Positions 49,620 to 62,484 of a stretch of DNA of 64,000 nucleotides are shown here, in pieces; the stretch's first letter is position 1, and each line of letters begins with the position of its first letter. Under the pieces are notes generated by a model, which was given only the letters and a program-made list of their open reading frames with translations, searched no databases and was not told the origin of the DNA. Source of the stretch: Echria macrotheca. Lineage: Eukaryota; Ascomycota; Sordariomycetes; Sordariales; Schizotheciaceae. The position numbers were made by a program, and so were the translations under genes. The stretch covers positions 1,426,001-1,490,000 of the forward strand of contig MU839834.1 in the NCBI GenBank assembly GCA_030411725.1, in the 5' to 3' direction.

Positions 49620-52600
49620 CTACCTGACCGCGGTCGTGATGGTCTTGAACCGCTGCTCAAACACCTGAACCCGCTCCTCCTCGAGGATCCGCTGCAGCCG
49701 GCGCGTCTCACGCACGGCCGCCTCGCGCTCCTCCTGGAGCGTCATGACCTCAATCTGGGCCGTGTTCATGCGGCTCACCACCTCTTGCATCTCGCTGTCT
49801 GCCGCTGCCAAGGCTCCCTCGAGCTCCGTGACCCGCCCCTTGAGCGTCTCCACCTGCTCCGTCATATTGTTGCCACTCCCGTCCAGGGGTGAGGTCGTTG
49901 ACCGCCGAATCCCCGGCCGGTTGACGTTGGGGCTAAGCAGCGGCGAAGACATCCGGGGAGACCTTGTGCCTGGGCCGTTCTTCGCACTGAACATGGGAGA
50001 CAGCGGCGACTTTGATGGGAAAAGTCGGGGGCTGTTGGGGTTCCGTAGGCCCGGCGACGCTTCACGGGCGCGCGTCAGCTGGACGGCGTGAGCCTCTTTG
50101 AGTGCGGCCACCTCCTCCTCGTGGCGTGTGACACGCTCTTCGGCACTCGTCTGGGCCGCCACAACCAGTTCCTCCAGCGCACGGAGCCGGCTCTGTAGGC
50201 CCGCAATGCGCTCCGTGCTCAACCGCTGCTCGGCTTCGCCACGGGCCACGGTATCGGAGAGACGTGTCCGCAGCGTTGCGTTGGTGGTAAGCTGGTTGCG
50301 CACCTGCTGCGCAAGCTCCTCCACCCTCTGGGCCGATTCCCGCAGCTGATCAGCGAGATCTCGCTCGACATCGAAGTGCTTCTTCTCGGACGCCTGCAGG
50401 GACTCAATCTGTGTTTTGTATGCCGCGGCTTCCGAACGAGCATGGTCGCGGTCCGAGATAGCGGCCGAAAGAGACTGTTCGAGGCGCTGCATAGCCAACA
50501 TAGTCTTCTCGTCGCAGCCACTGCTCGCTTCTAGCGTCCTGATCTTCTCCAACGCCTCCGCATAGGTGGCTTGGAGGTCCTTGTAGGCCTTCTCGAGCGA
50601 AGCTGAAGTGACTGGCACGGCTGGTCTGATCGAAAGGCTGCTCGCTCGGAAGAGCATGTCGGGAATGAGAATGTCATTCTCCTTGAGTAGACTCCTCAGG
50701 GAGGCAATCTCTTCCTCGGCGCGGTCCAGATCCATCTTGAGACCGCTCAGGCCTTTTTCGACTTGCCACTTCTGTTCGATGGCCTCCTCGGCCCGGCGCC
50801 GGAGAACCGTGATCTCGTCACGCAGACTCGAGACCTCCTTCTCGTACCCGGCCTTCTTGGGAGAGCCAGATAGGAGGCGGTCCCTCTCCATTTCGAGCTG
50901 CCGGATCCGTTTTTGGTTCTCGCGGTTCTGAAACTCCTGCCTCTCGAGCAGGCTCTTGAGCGCGCTGTGGAGAGCATCCCGCTGGGCCTCAACATCCTTG
51001 AGCCTGTCTGCCAGAACCTCGCGCGGCTCGGTCGGCTTGACGGTATTGGCCCGGGAGAGGGACTGCGGCCTATTCTTCTTGTACGAGCCATTGCCCGCAA
51101 CCGAGGCCGATCGGGTGAGACCTGCCGGTGGTGCGGGTGGTGTATGTATGAGCTCCGAGTTGGCCTGTCTCAGCTCCGAATTTTCCATCCTCAGCGACTC
51201 CAGTTCCGAGCCCGACATCTGGAGCTGCGAGTTGGATTGCTTGAGCCCAGAGTTTTCCGTCTTGAGGGTCTGGAGCTCTTGCTGAAGCTTCGATGCATCG
51301 TAGGCCAGCTTGGCGTTTTCGGCCGCTTCGGCCTCCAAGCCTTCAACCCGGGCGCGCAGCTGGGGAACGATCTCGTCCCGAAGGTTGTCTCTCTCATTGG
51401 ACGCATTCCGGAGCTCGCCCTTGAGAGCGGAGAGAAGATCCTCAAAGTTGTTCTTGGCCTGGCGTTCCTCCGATAGCTTCCTGCGCAGATCTTCGCACGC
51501 GTTCTCCAGCTCCTTCACGCGACCGCTGACATCCTTGCTGTTGAGCCGAGCGAGGTCAACCTGCGCCGCTTTGTTGGAAAGATCCTGGATCTGCTGGTTC
51601 AGCAATCGACGCTGGTCTCGCTCGTCCTGCAGTTTGTTGTTGAGTTCCAGCCTAAGCTGGGCCTTCTCCTGCTCGGCCCGGCGCTGGATCTGTGATATCT
51701 CCTCCTTGGCGTGGTCATACTCGCTGAACTTGGCCGAGCTGTAGCCCGAGTCCGAGAAATAGTCACTCGTCCTCTTCCCGGGCGCCTGTGGGTTGTTAAT
51801 CTGCTCTTGCAGTCTGTCAACTAAATCTTCCAGATCCATCTCGCGCCGAATGGACGAGGCCAGTTCGGCGCCGATGGCCTTCAACTCGTCCTCCATCTCT
51901 TCGACTTGAAGCAGGGAGGGTGTGCTGGCGGACGGTGTCTGTAGGTATTGCTCGCAATAATGCAGGTGGTTGTCTTCGGTGGCATCTGAATAACTGGACG
52001 GTTTGGTCGTCGGTGTAGGCCCATCTGATCCGTTGACCGTCGTTGCCGGCTTCGAATAGGGCGACGGGAGTGGTGAGTATCCCTGGTCCGAGAAGTCCGT
52101 GACCGAGCCAGATGTTGGGGAGTTAGCCCAGCCGAAGAAGTTGCTGATCTTGGAGGAAGCTGGCGACTTTGGGAGTGGTTTATTACGATTAATAGTTTCT
52201 GTCTTCGAAGCTGTAGCCTGTACAGTGGTATCGACGGGTTCCAGAGTAAGGTGTGGTGGGGGGGATTTGCGGCCGGCCGATGACATGGTATTAATAATGG
52301 TCCTGCGTTTCTCCTCCGGCTCCGGCGAGCTGGAATGGAGCGACAGAATGTCGTCGTAGCTGAGTTCCTCCTCCTGGGTGGTCAGACTGGCCGTCTCAGC
52401 GCTAAGATCTCTGCTGTGCGAGATGCCGTGGGTGGTTTGAGCGGCTGCAGGGTTGGTGTCCACAATGTTTCGTAGTTGCGACTCTGCCGCAGTGGCAGGC
52501 GGGATGGAAGGTTGCACCGGCTTCTGGACTTCGGGAGTTGCTCTGCTCAGAGGTCAGTGTTTCTGGTTGGCATTTGCCACATATTACCCAGACGAAATGA

Positions 52601-53074
52601 CTGCTGGGCAGAGGGTTGAGTCGAGACATACGGTTGGCTGGCCGCAGATGACGGCGATATGGGCTCCGCGGCGGTCAACTGGCCAGCGGGGAGGAGGGCC
52701 CGGCGTTCGGGGAATTCGTACAGCGTCGGGCTATCCAGAGAACATGACCTCGAGAACCTCTGCTCGGGACGAGGGAACTGGCGGACGGCTTCCAGGTAGT
52801 CCCTGGTCGAGTAGCGCGTGGCGATGGGCGAGGCCGTCGACGACAACGGCTTCCGCTTGATGGCCAGGCTGTGGGAGCGGGCGGCCCTCGTCGATGGTAG
52901 AGACGAGAACGCGGTGGTGGTGGGTAGCGGTGGGAATGCGTCCGTTTGGTCCAATGTTTCGAGCGGGGGGGCCGGGCGCGGGGGCGAAGCTTCGATTGAA
53001 GCATCAATCGTCTCAGAGGAAGTGGGCGGGTGGCCGCTCCCAGGCGGAGGGTCGAGATATGCCATTGTATTCAT
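49620..53074 (-). CDS. Large coiled-coil protein with disordered Ser/Pro-rich N-terminus
   Basis: Function unknown; it resembles the long coiled-coil proteins that filamentous ascomycetes carry as scaffold or transport factors. Two exons, 53074-52632 and 52542-49620 (intron 52543-52631), join in phase for 1121 residues. A second ATG lies three codons in, at 53065. Residues 1-350 are disordered (DSPTLYEFPERR, EEELSYDDILSLHSSSPEPEEKR, SSKISNFFGW). A conserved-looking start of the structured part follows (LQVEEMEDELKAIGAELASSIRREMDLEDLVDRLQ). Then come long heptad-bearing coiled coils (about 375-560 and 620-960), interrupted by a Ser-rich patch near 570, and SPRLFPSKSPLSPMF followed by a last coiled coil to the C-terminus. 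There is no motor, kinase or membrane segment. Confidence 0.85.
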
Positions 53075-56000
53075 AAGAGAAGGGCATCCGGAGAGTGCTG
53101 CGTGACCTTATCGGCACCCGGACCGCGTGCCTTGGGGGGCCTCGATTGGATCTTGGGCCCGAGGGTAGCAATCAATTGGGAAATCACCCATCAAAGAATA
53201 GGCAGAGCAAAGGGAAACGGGGAAAATTGGACTGGCTTCTTTGAAAATGGGTGAACTGGACTCGGGGCCAAGGTTGCAGTCGACTGCAAAGGGGGCCGCT
53301 TGACGCACCCATCGGCGACCTGCAGCCTCATTAGCCTCATTAACGGCCAGCCAGTGCGCGAAGGGCCCAGCAACGAGGTGGCGCTATCACCGTTCATTTT
53401 GCATCGAATTGGGCTGGCCACAACAGGGGTTCGCGGCTGCACCCCAGCCCACTTCGTCCCTTTGGAGGAGAGAGGGTTTCGTACCTTGCATTCCCCCCAA
53501 ACGATCCAACCAATCGAGGGCCGTGCGGGCTGTCGACAACCCCCTGCGTAGCCGAATGCAGGAACAGATTGGCAGCTGTGATTGATTCCTCTGCAGCCCC
53601 GCGGCGACGCATCGACCGAGTTCGACCGAGCACGTCCGAGTCTCTTGCCGTGGCCTCAGATACCACGACGTCAGCGGCAGCAATACTCTGTATAGGGAGA
53701 GAGAGAGAATGGGCTCGTGGAAGAACAAGAAGGATCAAAGGCATTTCAATGTATTTACGAGGCGGGTCCGCCAGGGATGCGAATGGAGACAGCCGAACAA
53801 GCGACGATGGAGTCGGCGGCCGTGCTCGATTCGCAGTGCCGAAGCGAGCACCAAAAAAACACCGGGCGCGGGCGCTTCGCAGACGACGACACCACCCCGC
53901 AGTTCGGAGGCCAGCGGGGAAGATGGCGGCAAGGGAAATGAGACCGGTCCATTTTCAGCAACTGCACGTTATTGCGTCCTGCATCACCGACCGCTATCAC
54001 AGGCCCGGGGAATCTACGATCGAGGGTCAGCAGAAAATCCCAGCGCGAGGGAAAAGGAGGTGCACCAAGACAAAGCTGCAAGGGACCGATTAAAGTGCGT
54101 GCAGGGCGATGCAGAAGCCAATCACGACGGCATCCAGGGGCGCGCCCGGTCAAGACATGGCCGTTTTGACGACACCTTCCCCACGTCTGCGCCGAAGAAA
54201 GAAGAAACGAGCGCAGGCGATGACTTGCAGAAGGCCAGCGAACCGCCGGCCAAAACTCCGTAGCGCCGTGTCTAGTGTATACTTGTAGTATTACGAGCAT
54301 GATATCGATTCGAGTTGAGAGTCGGGATACGATGTCGTTGGCCATGATGCGCAGCGAGCCGCCTGAGTAACAACGGCATAAACATCATCGACGGATTTGC
54401 CAGGAAACTCCCGGTTGTTACGGTGTTTGGCGGCGGGAAGCGGCATGTGCCACAAAGATTGCCCCGAGGCGGCGGGAGAACCGGGCTCCAGTCGCCGATC
54501 GGGACGAGAGCTGTCATCAGCCCGACGTTTCGTCTCTGGCAGGTTTGATCCTCGAAACAATGTTTGCCTCCCTCGTGGAAGCCGAGCCGTACAAAATGGC
54601 GAACCCGCCCCGCTGTTTCGACGTTTCAGACCAGCAAGAAGCAGTGGAACATGCCACCAGCCCTTTTTTCAGCCGTTGCACAACTCTATTTTGTTAACCG
54701 CCCCTTTTTGCCTTTGTACGAAGGGGGTCAACAGGCGGTGTAAGGGATACCGAAGGGGGGCGCCGGCCAAGCCCCGACTCCGCCGTCCGAAGTTTGCAGT
54801 CACAGGAATGTTACCGACCACCGCAGCGGGCCGGCTGAGGCTCTTCCGGCCTTGGCTTTCGGTAGCCGCCGTGGTAATGATGTCAGTATTGTAATGGTGA
54901 AACGGGGGTGGAATGTCAGCTGCTCAGCGATGGGGCCATGAATCGAGGGAGTTCAACATCGCGACACAAGGGATGAACCCCTTTTTAGACCCAGCTACAA
55001 CAATGTAGCGGGGCAGGTCGACTAGCTTTTCTCGCCTCCTATCTTGCAACCTACCCCTGGTTCTATTTGGCTAGTTTCTTGCATCGGTACTGGAGGCATG
55101 TAGGGTGCGGGTCGACTCCGCAACTCCGCACCGGCGGCCCAGGGGGACCGGCGTTGATGAGGATCCAAATGCTCGGAGTAGCCGGCTAAGGGGTAGCCGG
55201 TAGGATACAGGAACTACCGTAGCTTCCGGTGCCTATGAGTCAGGGACTTCGGTCGAGTTTCGGGGTCAGCATCGCTCGGCAAATGCACTCCTGTCCTCCG
55301 GTAGGTCATTGGATTGTTGGATTATGAGATGGTGACGGCCGTCCCTTTCGATTATCCCATCTTGAACATGCTCACGCACCGCTATAGACGAGCGGACAGT
55401 CCGAAGGATATCGATAAGACAAGCTGGTTCAAATTCTGGTCTTGGGCTTCTTCAGGTCCCTCGAATGGCTCTGTCTCCTACCAAATTTATACCCTGTTCG
55501 AGTCTCAGTGTACCATTTCCGGACTCTACTGTCTTCAAGACCTCTCCAGCATCTGGATCAAATTTGTTAACCCCTGCTCAATATGAAGAAAAATGTTAGA
55601 GACGCCTTCGTGTGTGATCAGATGGCCAGTTGTCCTCCCGTTCCGTCCGCTCAGCCCAGTGTTGAGGTTATTAAGGTTATGATCCCGGCGCTACCAGACA
55701 TTTAAACATATATCACCGTTCATGCGAGGACCGGTTCCTTGGCCAGGTATAGGGTAAGGTCTCCCTGAGACTTTGATGCGCAATTTGATAGCTTTGTTTG
55801 TCTACCCCAGTTGCAAATACAGGATACAACAGGAAGATAGAATAAATATTGCTGGAATGGTCGAGAACTATCGCCAAAGACGAACCCCAGTCTATCAGCG
55901 TACCTAGGCAGCACCTGCTCATTGCCGTGATTCTCGGTGTATAGTATGTTAGAGCCATATCTATCCTCATGTCCTTTCGAATACCGTGATATATCGTCAA

Positions 56001-56530
56001 CGACGTCAACTAGTCGTAGTTGGCAAAGGCTAAGGTTTAGGTTGCCAAGGGCTGGAGGTGCAGGGATATGAGTGACATCGGATAAGTTAGTGCTCCAGGT
56101 GCGACGTGATCGAGACTCGCTTGACTACACACTACATGTTGAGGCTCTGCACCTTGTATTCCCCTGGAAAGTCTCTCGGGCGGCCGGTCTATCGTAAGAT
56201 CATGTACATCCTCCGTACCAGCTTGCGGTAACTGTTGCCGAGCGCTAACCTGTTAGGACAATCACGAAACGTGCTTCCCGCTATTTTGGGGCCGTTTCCC
56301 ATGTCTTGGGCAACAGGGAGAAAGGTTTGGGCTGGGGAACTGAACCCCATATCTCGTCGCGGTGGCATATAATACCCTTGGTTTTCCCCGACGGTGCGAA
56401 GATACCTAGGCCACAGTTGGAACATCGAATTCTCCAACATCACCTTGGGCTGCAGTAATTCTCTTCGACCGTTCACACGCATACTTCAAACACATACCTT
56501 GAAGCTTTACCTGGTTTGCCATAAAGCGAA
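53075..56530. other. 3.5-kb gene-poor interval
   Basis: The first part (to about 54900) is GC-rich and has overlapping ORFs in most frames, including 184 codons at 53709-54263 (plus) and 196 codons at 53755-54345 (minus). None has a recognisable domain and their mutual overlap argues against all of them. The second part (about 55200-56500) is more AT-rich and holds a 14-bp match to the 5S rRNA core at 55643-55656 (see findings). TACCTAGG-type motifs occur at 55901-55908 and 56403-56410. Confidence 0.45.
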
Positions 56531-57125
56531 ATGTTTATTCAGACCGCCGTCATCTTTTCTCTGGTAGCCTCGTCTTTAGCGATACCGGCTGGCAATCGTC
56601 CGAGCAAACGGGCCATTCTGTCGGTACAGAACTACTCTCAGTTCCAGATATCAAACGGCGTGGGAGGAAATGCTCTTGCCGAGGTGAAGGCAAAATTCCC
56701 GGTCAGTCATTTCGGCGCGGCCGGTATATCAGTTGCCCGTAACTGACCTTTCGTGTTAGATTGACGAAAACAACATTGCAAACATAGACGCCCAGGATTT
56801 AGCCATTCTAAAAGCAGCGGGCGAGACGGCTGAGAAGGCCGAGACGTTAGCAGGAGGGTTTAACGAGGCCATCGCCGCGGCAGGAGGGGCAAACACAGCG
56901 GCGGGCAGGGCTTTGCAGGTCGGCAAGATCAAGAACAAAGTCCTCAAGCTTCAAATGTCGGTGCTTGTGCTCAAGGCCCAAGTCGCCCAAGGCCGCCAGG
57001 ATCGGGTGGCAAAGCTGCAGGAACAGATTACCAAGCTCAACAAGAACGTCCAGCTTGACGAGGACGCCGCCGGTCAAGCGAGTCGAAGTGTCAACTTCCA
57101 GGGTTCGTCCAGACCAAGACGATGA
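56531..57125 (+). CDS. Small secreted protein, helical, conserved ascomycete type
   Basis: Two exons, 56531-56701 and 56760-57125 (intron 56702-56759, donor GTCAGT), give 178 residues. The N-terminus is a signal peptide (MFIQTAVIFSLVASSLAIPA) with a possible dibasic propeptide site at KR about residue 28. The mature part is alpha-helical, with SVQNYSQFQISNGVGGNALAEVKAKFP, then DLAILKAAGETAEKAETLAGGFNEAI and VGKIKNKVLKLQMSVLVLKAQ. The 'GNALAEVxAKFP...DLAxxKxAxETAEKAE...VGKIKNKVLKL' pattern is one I associate with a widespread family of small secreted proteins of unknown function in filamentous ascomycetes. There are no cysteines in the mature part, unlike most effectors. Role unknown. Confidence 0.85.
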
Positions 57126-57214
57126 AGATCCAGCGCACCGCCTGGTGGCAGACGGAACCTGTGGCGTGACCGACTAGACAGTTCTAGCGGGATTTCGGTA
57201 GCTAAGTAGGTACC

Positions 57215-57222
57215 TATATAAA
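57215..57222 (+). promoter_or_regulatory. TATA-box-like TATATAAA ahead of a small ORF
   Basis: TATATAAA occurs about 150 bp before the ATG at 57367 and just after a TAGGTACCTA palindrome (57207-57216). With a start site about 30 bp downstream, the transcript would contain the candidate 5' UTR intron 57291-57348 (GTAAGA donor, GCTAAC branch, AAAAG acceptor). Confidence 0.35.
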
Positions 57223-57366
57223 GGTTTCGCGCTGCATGGTACGAAACACTCGCACCCAAAGCGTGGAGCAACGAGTGGGAGCCTGGAGCGGTAAGACATC
57301 GTAAATGTTCTCCCCGTCAGATAATGTCGAGCTAACTGTCCTTAAAAGTCGTGCGAACACGTCAAT

Positions 57367-57561
57367 ATGGACGCCGAAAGCCGGAAGCGTCTGAACGAAG
57401 CGCTGTCGAATCAGAAGACCATGGAGCTACTCTGGTCGGCCGGCCGCCATGCGCAGGAGAGGAGGAGAGAAGCAAAGGAACATTGGGAGACGGGTGGATT
57501 GAGGAGGAAGAAGGAGCAACCACAGACCAAACTCTGCGACAACATTCGATGCGTCGTGTAA
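57367..57561 (+). CDS. Possible small protein, 64 residues, hypothetical
   Basis: Not recognised. MDAESRKRLNEALSNQKTME and the following WSAGRHAQERRREAKEHWE read as a charged amphipathic helix, with high GC at third codon positions, unlike the overlapping frames. A TATA-like box and a consensus 5' UTR intron precede it. The last 15 residues look less coding, so a further splice is possible. An alternative reading joins ATG 57236 across the same intron to a 185-residue frame ending at 57851, but that ATG lies where the TATA-like box would put the transcript start, and its codon use is poorer. Confidence 0.35.
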   Translation: MDAESRKRLNEALSNQKTMELLWSAGRHAQERRREAKEHWETGGLRRKKEQPQTKLCDNIRCVV

Positions 57562-58454
57562 ATCGCGCCTTCCACTTCTCAAGCATGCCTGGCATCTCTG
57601 CTGCGGTGGGAAGAAGCCTACCTGGAAGACGGCAGTCACGCACCCACAAAGCAGACCGATACCATAGCCATGGCCTGCCATATCATCACATCCTGCTCCG
57701 TCCGCATAAGGTCTACTATAAGTCGTTCATTGCCCCGGTTCTGATGGCATTTATCACCAGCGACCTCCGCGACCGGTCGTACCTTTACGACACTGGGCTC
57801 TTTCTTGCTTCTCTTCCCAGGCATGCTGCCGCGGTCGACGATGCCGCATAGGGTTTGGTTACTCGCATGTCGGCCTTCTAGGTTTTTGATGGCTGGGGTT
57901 CCTGTGCGATGGAGCTGGGGACGCAAGGGAAACACCACGAATCCATCCCCCCACGCCGTGGGCATAAGTATTTAAAATGAAAGATAGTAGTAGAACTTAA
58001 CATTGTGTCGGTGGTCCCATGTAATACGTCGCTGGGTATCTGGCAAACAGTAGTTGGAAAGTGTCAAGACAAATCTGTAGGATCCGGGTTGTTAGAATCT
58101 TTGATCAACCAGGCTCGCGGATGATGTGCAAACCCGCTTGATCCCGGTGCCTGCATCTGATTGGGCGCCACCCCTGGTCGCTGTACGTACCCCAAGCTCC
58201 TGGAAGACCTCCCTGGTCCTTCGTCCACAAGCAACACCTCTACGAAAGTCAAATGCGCATCAACCAACTCTCGTCTGTCTGATCCGATAACAGCTGCAAA
58301 ACCGGCGACCGAAACGGCAGAACCCGCATTCCAATTCCAGCCCCTCGCGCGCCATCGATTGCATGTGTCGCGTCGGCATCATTGCCAAATGGTGGCTACC
58401 CGGCTACCATCAAGCTTAACCTTGCCCTGAGGAGCTGCCGCACTCGTCGAATGA
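57562..58454. other. Intergenic region before the VPS9/PX gene
   Basis: Contains overlapping short ORFs on both strands without recognisable domains; probable promoter and leader of the VPS9 gene in its last part. Confidence 0.4.
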
Positions 58455-61400
58455 ATGCAACCTCTAAACCCTTTCCTGAGCGCTTTCTCCAAGAGCCCCC
58501 TCCTCGCCCAGTGCTCGCCTCCCCAGCTCCACATCCTCCTAGTGCCCTCGACCGATGTCCTACTCGACTCGCGCGATCCCGACACGGGCGCCCCCCTCTC
58601 CGCCTCGATAGCATCCGAAGAGTTCCTCGCCAGCCATGTCGTCCGTCTGCCGCCCCCCCGGGCCCACGGCTCCGGCACCAAGGAGGCAGCCCAGAACCTG
58701 CGCGAGATGAGGGGCAAGCAGAAGGTCTACAACACCATCAATGGCCGGAGCATCGTCATCAAGGACAACTACATCTATAGCAACAAGGGATTCAAGTCGC
58801 TCTCCCAAGCGAACCTGCTCAATGACGCCATATGGTACCCCGACACGCTGGATCCAAGGCAATTTGTGATATACTACATATCCCGACCGCTGGTGGGGTC
58901 TTGGGAGGAGGTCAAGATCATACCGGCTGTGCTACCAACCGCCGCGACCAGTGGGCCAGACTCCCAGAAACCATCCGCCCCCGGGCCGAGTCAAGGCTCA
59001 GGGATCCTACGCAAGAAGGATATCAAGAGCTTTCATGAGTTGCTCAACAATTTCCCGGCTATTGCCCGACAGATGCAGTCGGGTCTGGAGAAGCTGTTTC
59101 GAGAATTCACCACGGTGTTTGAACGACCGCTCCCCCCTCCACCATCCGCAAACACCATCCCAGACCCCGAACCAGAAGGGCCTATAGCAAGCGCCATAAA
59201 GAAAGCCAGGTCCAACAGCACCGGAAACTTGAGCGCGGCGCGAGACACCAATGGGCTCTCCGGCCTGGACGGATATACGGAAGATGACGAGGATGTGATG
59301 CGTGCTTCGCTCGAGACCGCCGTGACAGCCGCGATCGATCTATTCCAGAGCGTCGACAAGCAGCAGCTTTCGCTCCTGGGCGCAACAACGGAACTGACAG
59401 GCCCTATTGTCGAGAGACTCATTGAGCGCTATGTGACGGAGAATGTTCATCATCTGCTGTTCCCACGCCTCGCTACGCTGAAGCGACCTGACGATCTCGA
59501 GTTGGAGGCCAAGATTCGGCAAATGGACTTTATCGATCTGTCGCAGCTGGGCGTTGTCATCGACGGTGGCTCCCATGTTAAGCGTGATGTTATCAGCCGG
59601 CTAGGACGCGCAGTGGACGAGTTTCGGAAGATGCCCAACGCCACATGTCCCCAAGAAATGCTGGAGATACTCTTGTCGACCACGAAGGCTGCCACGCAAC
59701 TCTCTGATGCCCCCGAAACTGACGATCCCAAAGCGTCGACAACGGAAAAGCCCATCATGACCATCAACGCCGACACGCTGGTGTCATTGTTGTTGTATGT
59801 TGTGATAAAAGCACAAGTCAAACATCTCCAGGCGAGACTGATATATATCCGGCACTTCATATTCATTGGTGATATCGATAGCGGAGAAATGGGCTATGCG
59901 TTGAGCACGTTCGAGGCAGTGCTATCCTATCTCGACCGCGACTCAGGCGGCTTGCGGAGAGCCAGCCGTCGAAATAAAACGCTCTGGGAATCCGCATCCA
60001 AAGGCGACGTGGCAGAGCTGAAGAAGATCATGGAGCCGTCGGCCGACAATGCCGACGACGACGGCGATGACGACGACTTTGCCATTGAATCGACGCAGTC
60101 GTCCAGGAGGGCCTCTTCTATAGGCTGGAGCTTTACGAATGGGACTTCAAGGCGCTCATCATCCGCCTTTACCGTCTCCGAGAGATTCTCGCTCGGCTCA
60201 GGCCTCAACCATGTATTTCCGTTCCAAAGTGGTGATGGGGAGATGGATATCGTACCGGCCCCGCTCAAACGGGTCAAGAAAGTCGCCATGGACACTAGGA
60301 GCATGTCCAGCAGCTCGGAAATCTCATACCGATCTCGGACAGCAAGCATAGGCACCTTCTCGAGCGGGATCGAAGGAGATACGTCGATTGAGCGATTGTC
60401 GCAGACCCAAGACTCGCTGGGGGAATCCGTCCTCATGATGGCTATCCAGAACAAACGCCCGGAAGCCCTGAAGTACCTGCTTTCGCTAAAGCAATACTAC
60501 TCGGCGCGCTTTATTCTTGACGACAGGAATAACGAGGGAACTACCTTACTGAGTGCTGCTGTTCAGTTGGGGTTGGAACCTGTCATCAACATGGTCCTCG
60601 ACGCTCTCCTTGCTGCAGCGGATGATGACGAGATTCGCGAGTACTTTTCGGTTCAGGATATCTGGGGCAGGAGTGCCGCGCATTACCTCTTCCACGCGCC
60701 CTACCTCATACAGAGGATCGGGCGCATGCTTCCTTGGAGGCAAAAGGATAAAAACGGCCAGACCCCGCTGTTTGCGCTCTGCCGATCGTATGATCATCCA
60801 TCTTACCATACCATGGTACAGGAAGCACTTGATCTAGCAACCAAGACACAGGGTGACGGCCAGCCTCTCCACGTGGACGACCACGTGGATGCCAAAGGCA
60901 ACACCCTGTTACACATCGTCAACGATGCCAAGCTAGCCTTGCGGATTCTCAAGTCTTGCGACATCGATGTCAACGCTACGAACGAGAAGAAGTTCACCGC
61001 CTTGATGGTCGCCAGCAAGTATGGCCGTTTTGATATGGTCAAAGTGCTGTACGCCGATCCGCGGGTCGACGTGGCCGCGCGGGAGCTGCGAGGCCTGACA
61101 GCGGTCGAACTGGCCAAAGATGACGAGGTGCGCAACAAGATTGACGACCTCACGCTGTTCTCCCTGCCACCTTTTCCGGATTCGCGCACTACGGGTGTCG
61201 TGAGGTCGTACTTTGTTGAGGATGCCTCGATCCGCTTCGTGCTCAAATCGGGGGCACCGGTCGACAAGCACAGCTATGTAGTTACGACGTGTCGGCGGTC
61301 TCTCACCGAGTTTGAGCACTTTGTGAAGCTCCTCCAGTTGGAGAACCCAGCCTCGTGGATCCCGTCGCTGGACAACCTGCGCTCCCCGACGCAGATACCG

Positions 61401-62484
61401 TCCAAACCAAGTCGCGTGGTCCTCAAAGACTTGCAGGTGCGGATGGACTGGTTTCTACGGGTGCTTCTCCACCACCCGACGTTTGAGAAGCATGAAATGC
61501 TGTGGGAATTCTTCCTCGTGCCCGAGCTCCAGCTCGACGTGATGGCAGAACGAAGCAAGCTCAAGGCGAATGCGCTGATCGAGAAAGTTCACGACGAGCT
61601 GGAGCCGGTTGAGGATATGCGAGAGGTGGAGCAGTTTGTAGACTACGCCCGTGATATGGCCCGAAGCGTGCATTTCTCTACAAGGAGTGTCGCGAGACGG
61701 GCCAGTGTGGTGGGTAATGTCTGCAATGGTCAGTACATATGGCTCTGCCTTTTGATGAAGGCTAACGCGGTAACTAGATCTCCACGAGGCCTCGCAGATC
61801 CTATCCAAAGTAATCGGCACGCTGGCATTTCTTCCACGGTCGCACGTAACCGCTTTTGAGACGTATGTCCGAAGTCTCCAACCGCTGCAGTCTTCGCCTC
61901 ACGCCAATTTCTTTGCCGCTTTCCTGGCACTGTACGCAAACGTCGAGGCGATTCTCAAGGCACTCGCCCGGCCGCCGCAGACCATCGCCAAGATCAACGC
62001 GATCCGGCGCGAAGCCGAGCGCAATTACAGCTCGCTCAACCGGTCGTCGCGGTGGCCACTCGGCCTGCTTGATGACACACGGCAGCGCATGAACGAGGAA
62101 CGCGAGGAGAAGGCGCGCCGCAACGAGCGCGATGCCGAGATGCTGTGCAAGGAGCTCCGGTATACGCAGCAGACGGTAGCCGGCGAGCTTGCGGGCTGGA
62201 GGGACATGCACGAGCGTCTGGGTCGGAAGGCGATCAAGGACCTGGCGAGGGGGATGGTCACCATGGAGAAGATGCGGCTGGATGGGATGCGACGGGCCCT
62301 CAGGAAGGTGAAGGAGGTAACAACGCTCGCTGGTGTTAGCCTCGGTGAGGGCGAGCAAAGTCGGCGAAGTCGGAGGCAACCCGGTCCCGGCCCAAGTCCC
62401 GGCCCGGGTCTTGGGGATTTGGGCATCAAGACAGCAGTTGCGGGTGAGGATGACGACGATGGTCTCTTTGGCAGCGAGGATTGA
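58455..62484 (+). CDS. VPS9-domain Rab5-type GEF with ankyrin repeats and PX domain
   Basis: Probably a guanine nucleotide exchange factor for Rab5/Vps21-type GTPases on endosomes. Two exons, 58455-61728 and 61778-62484 (intron 61729-61777), give 1326 residues. The VPS9 domain lies at about 318-493 (VHHLLFPRL, DFIDLSQLGV, ADTLVSLLLYVVIKAQVKHLQARLIYI, GEMGYALSTFEAVLSYL). A disordered Ser-rich linker precedes ankyrin-type repeats at about 656-885 (SVLMMAIQNKRPEALKYLLS, GRSAAHYLFHAP, NGQTPLFALC, KGNTLLHIVN, FTALMVASKYGRFDMVKVLY). A PX-like domain lies at about 914-1032 (RFVLKSGAP, YVVTTCRRSLTEFEHFVKLLQ, HPTFEKHEMLWEFF), for binding phosphoinositides. The C-terminus is a helical, BAR-like or coiled-coil segment ending in an acidic GEDDDDGLFGSED. 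The combination is the usual one for fungal VPS9/ankyrin/PX proteins. Confidence 0.9.

Noticed and set aside
53709..54263. 184-codon plus-strand ORF
   Set aside because: Overlaps a 196-codon minus-strand ORF and a 174-codon ORF in another frame. The translation is low complexity and Arg/Ser/Gly-rich, and no domain or splice signal was found.
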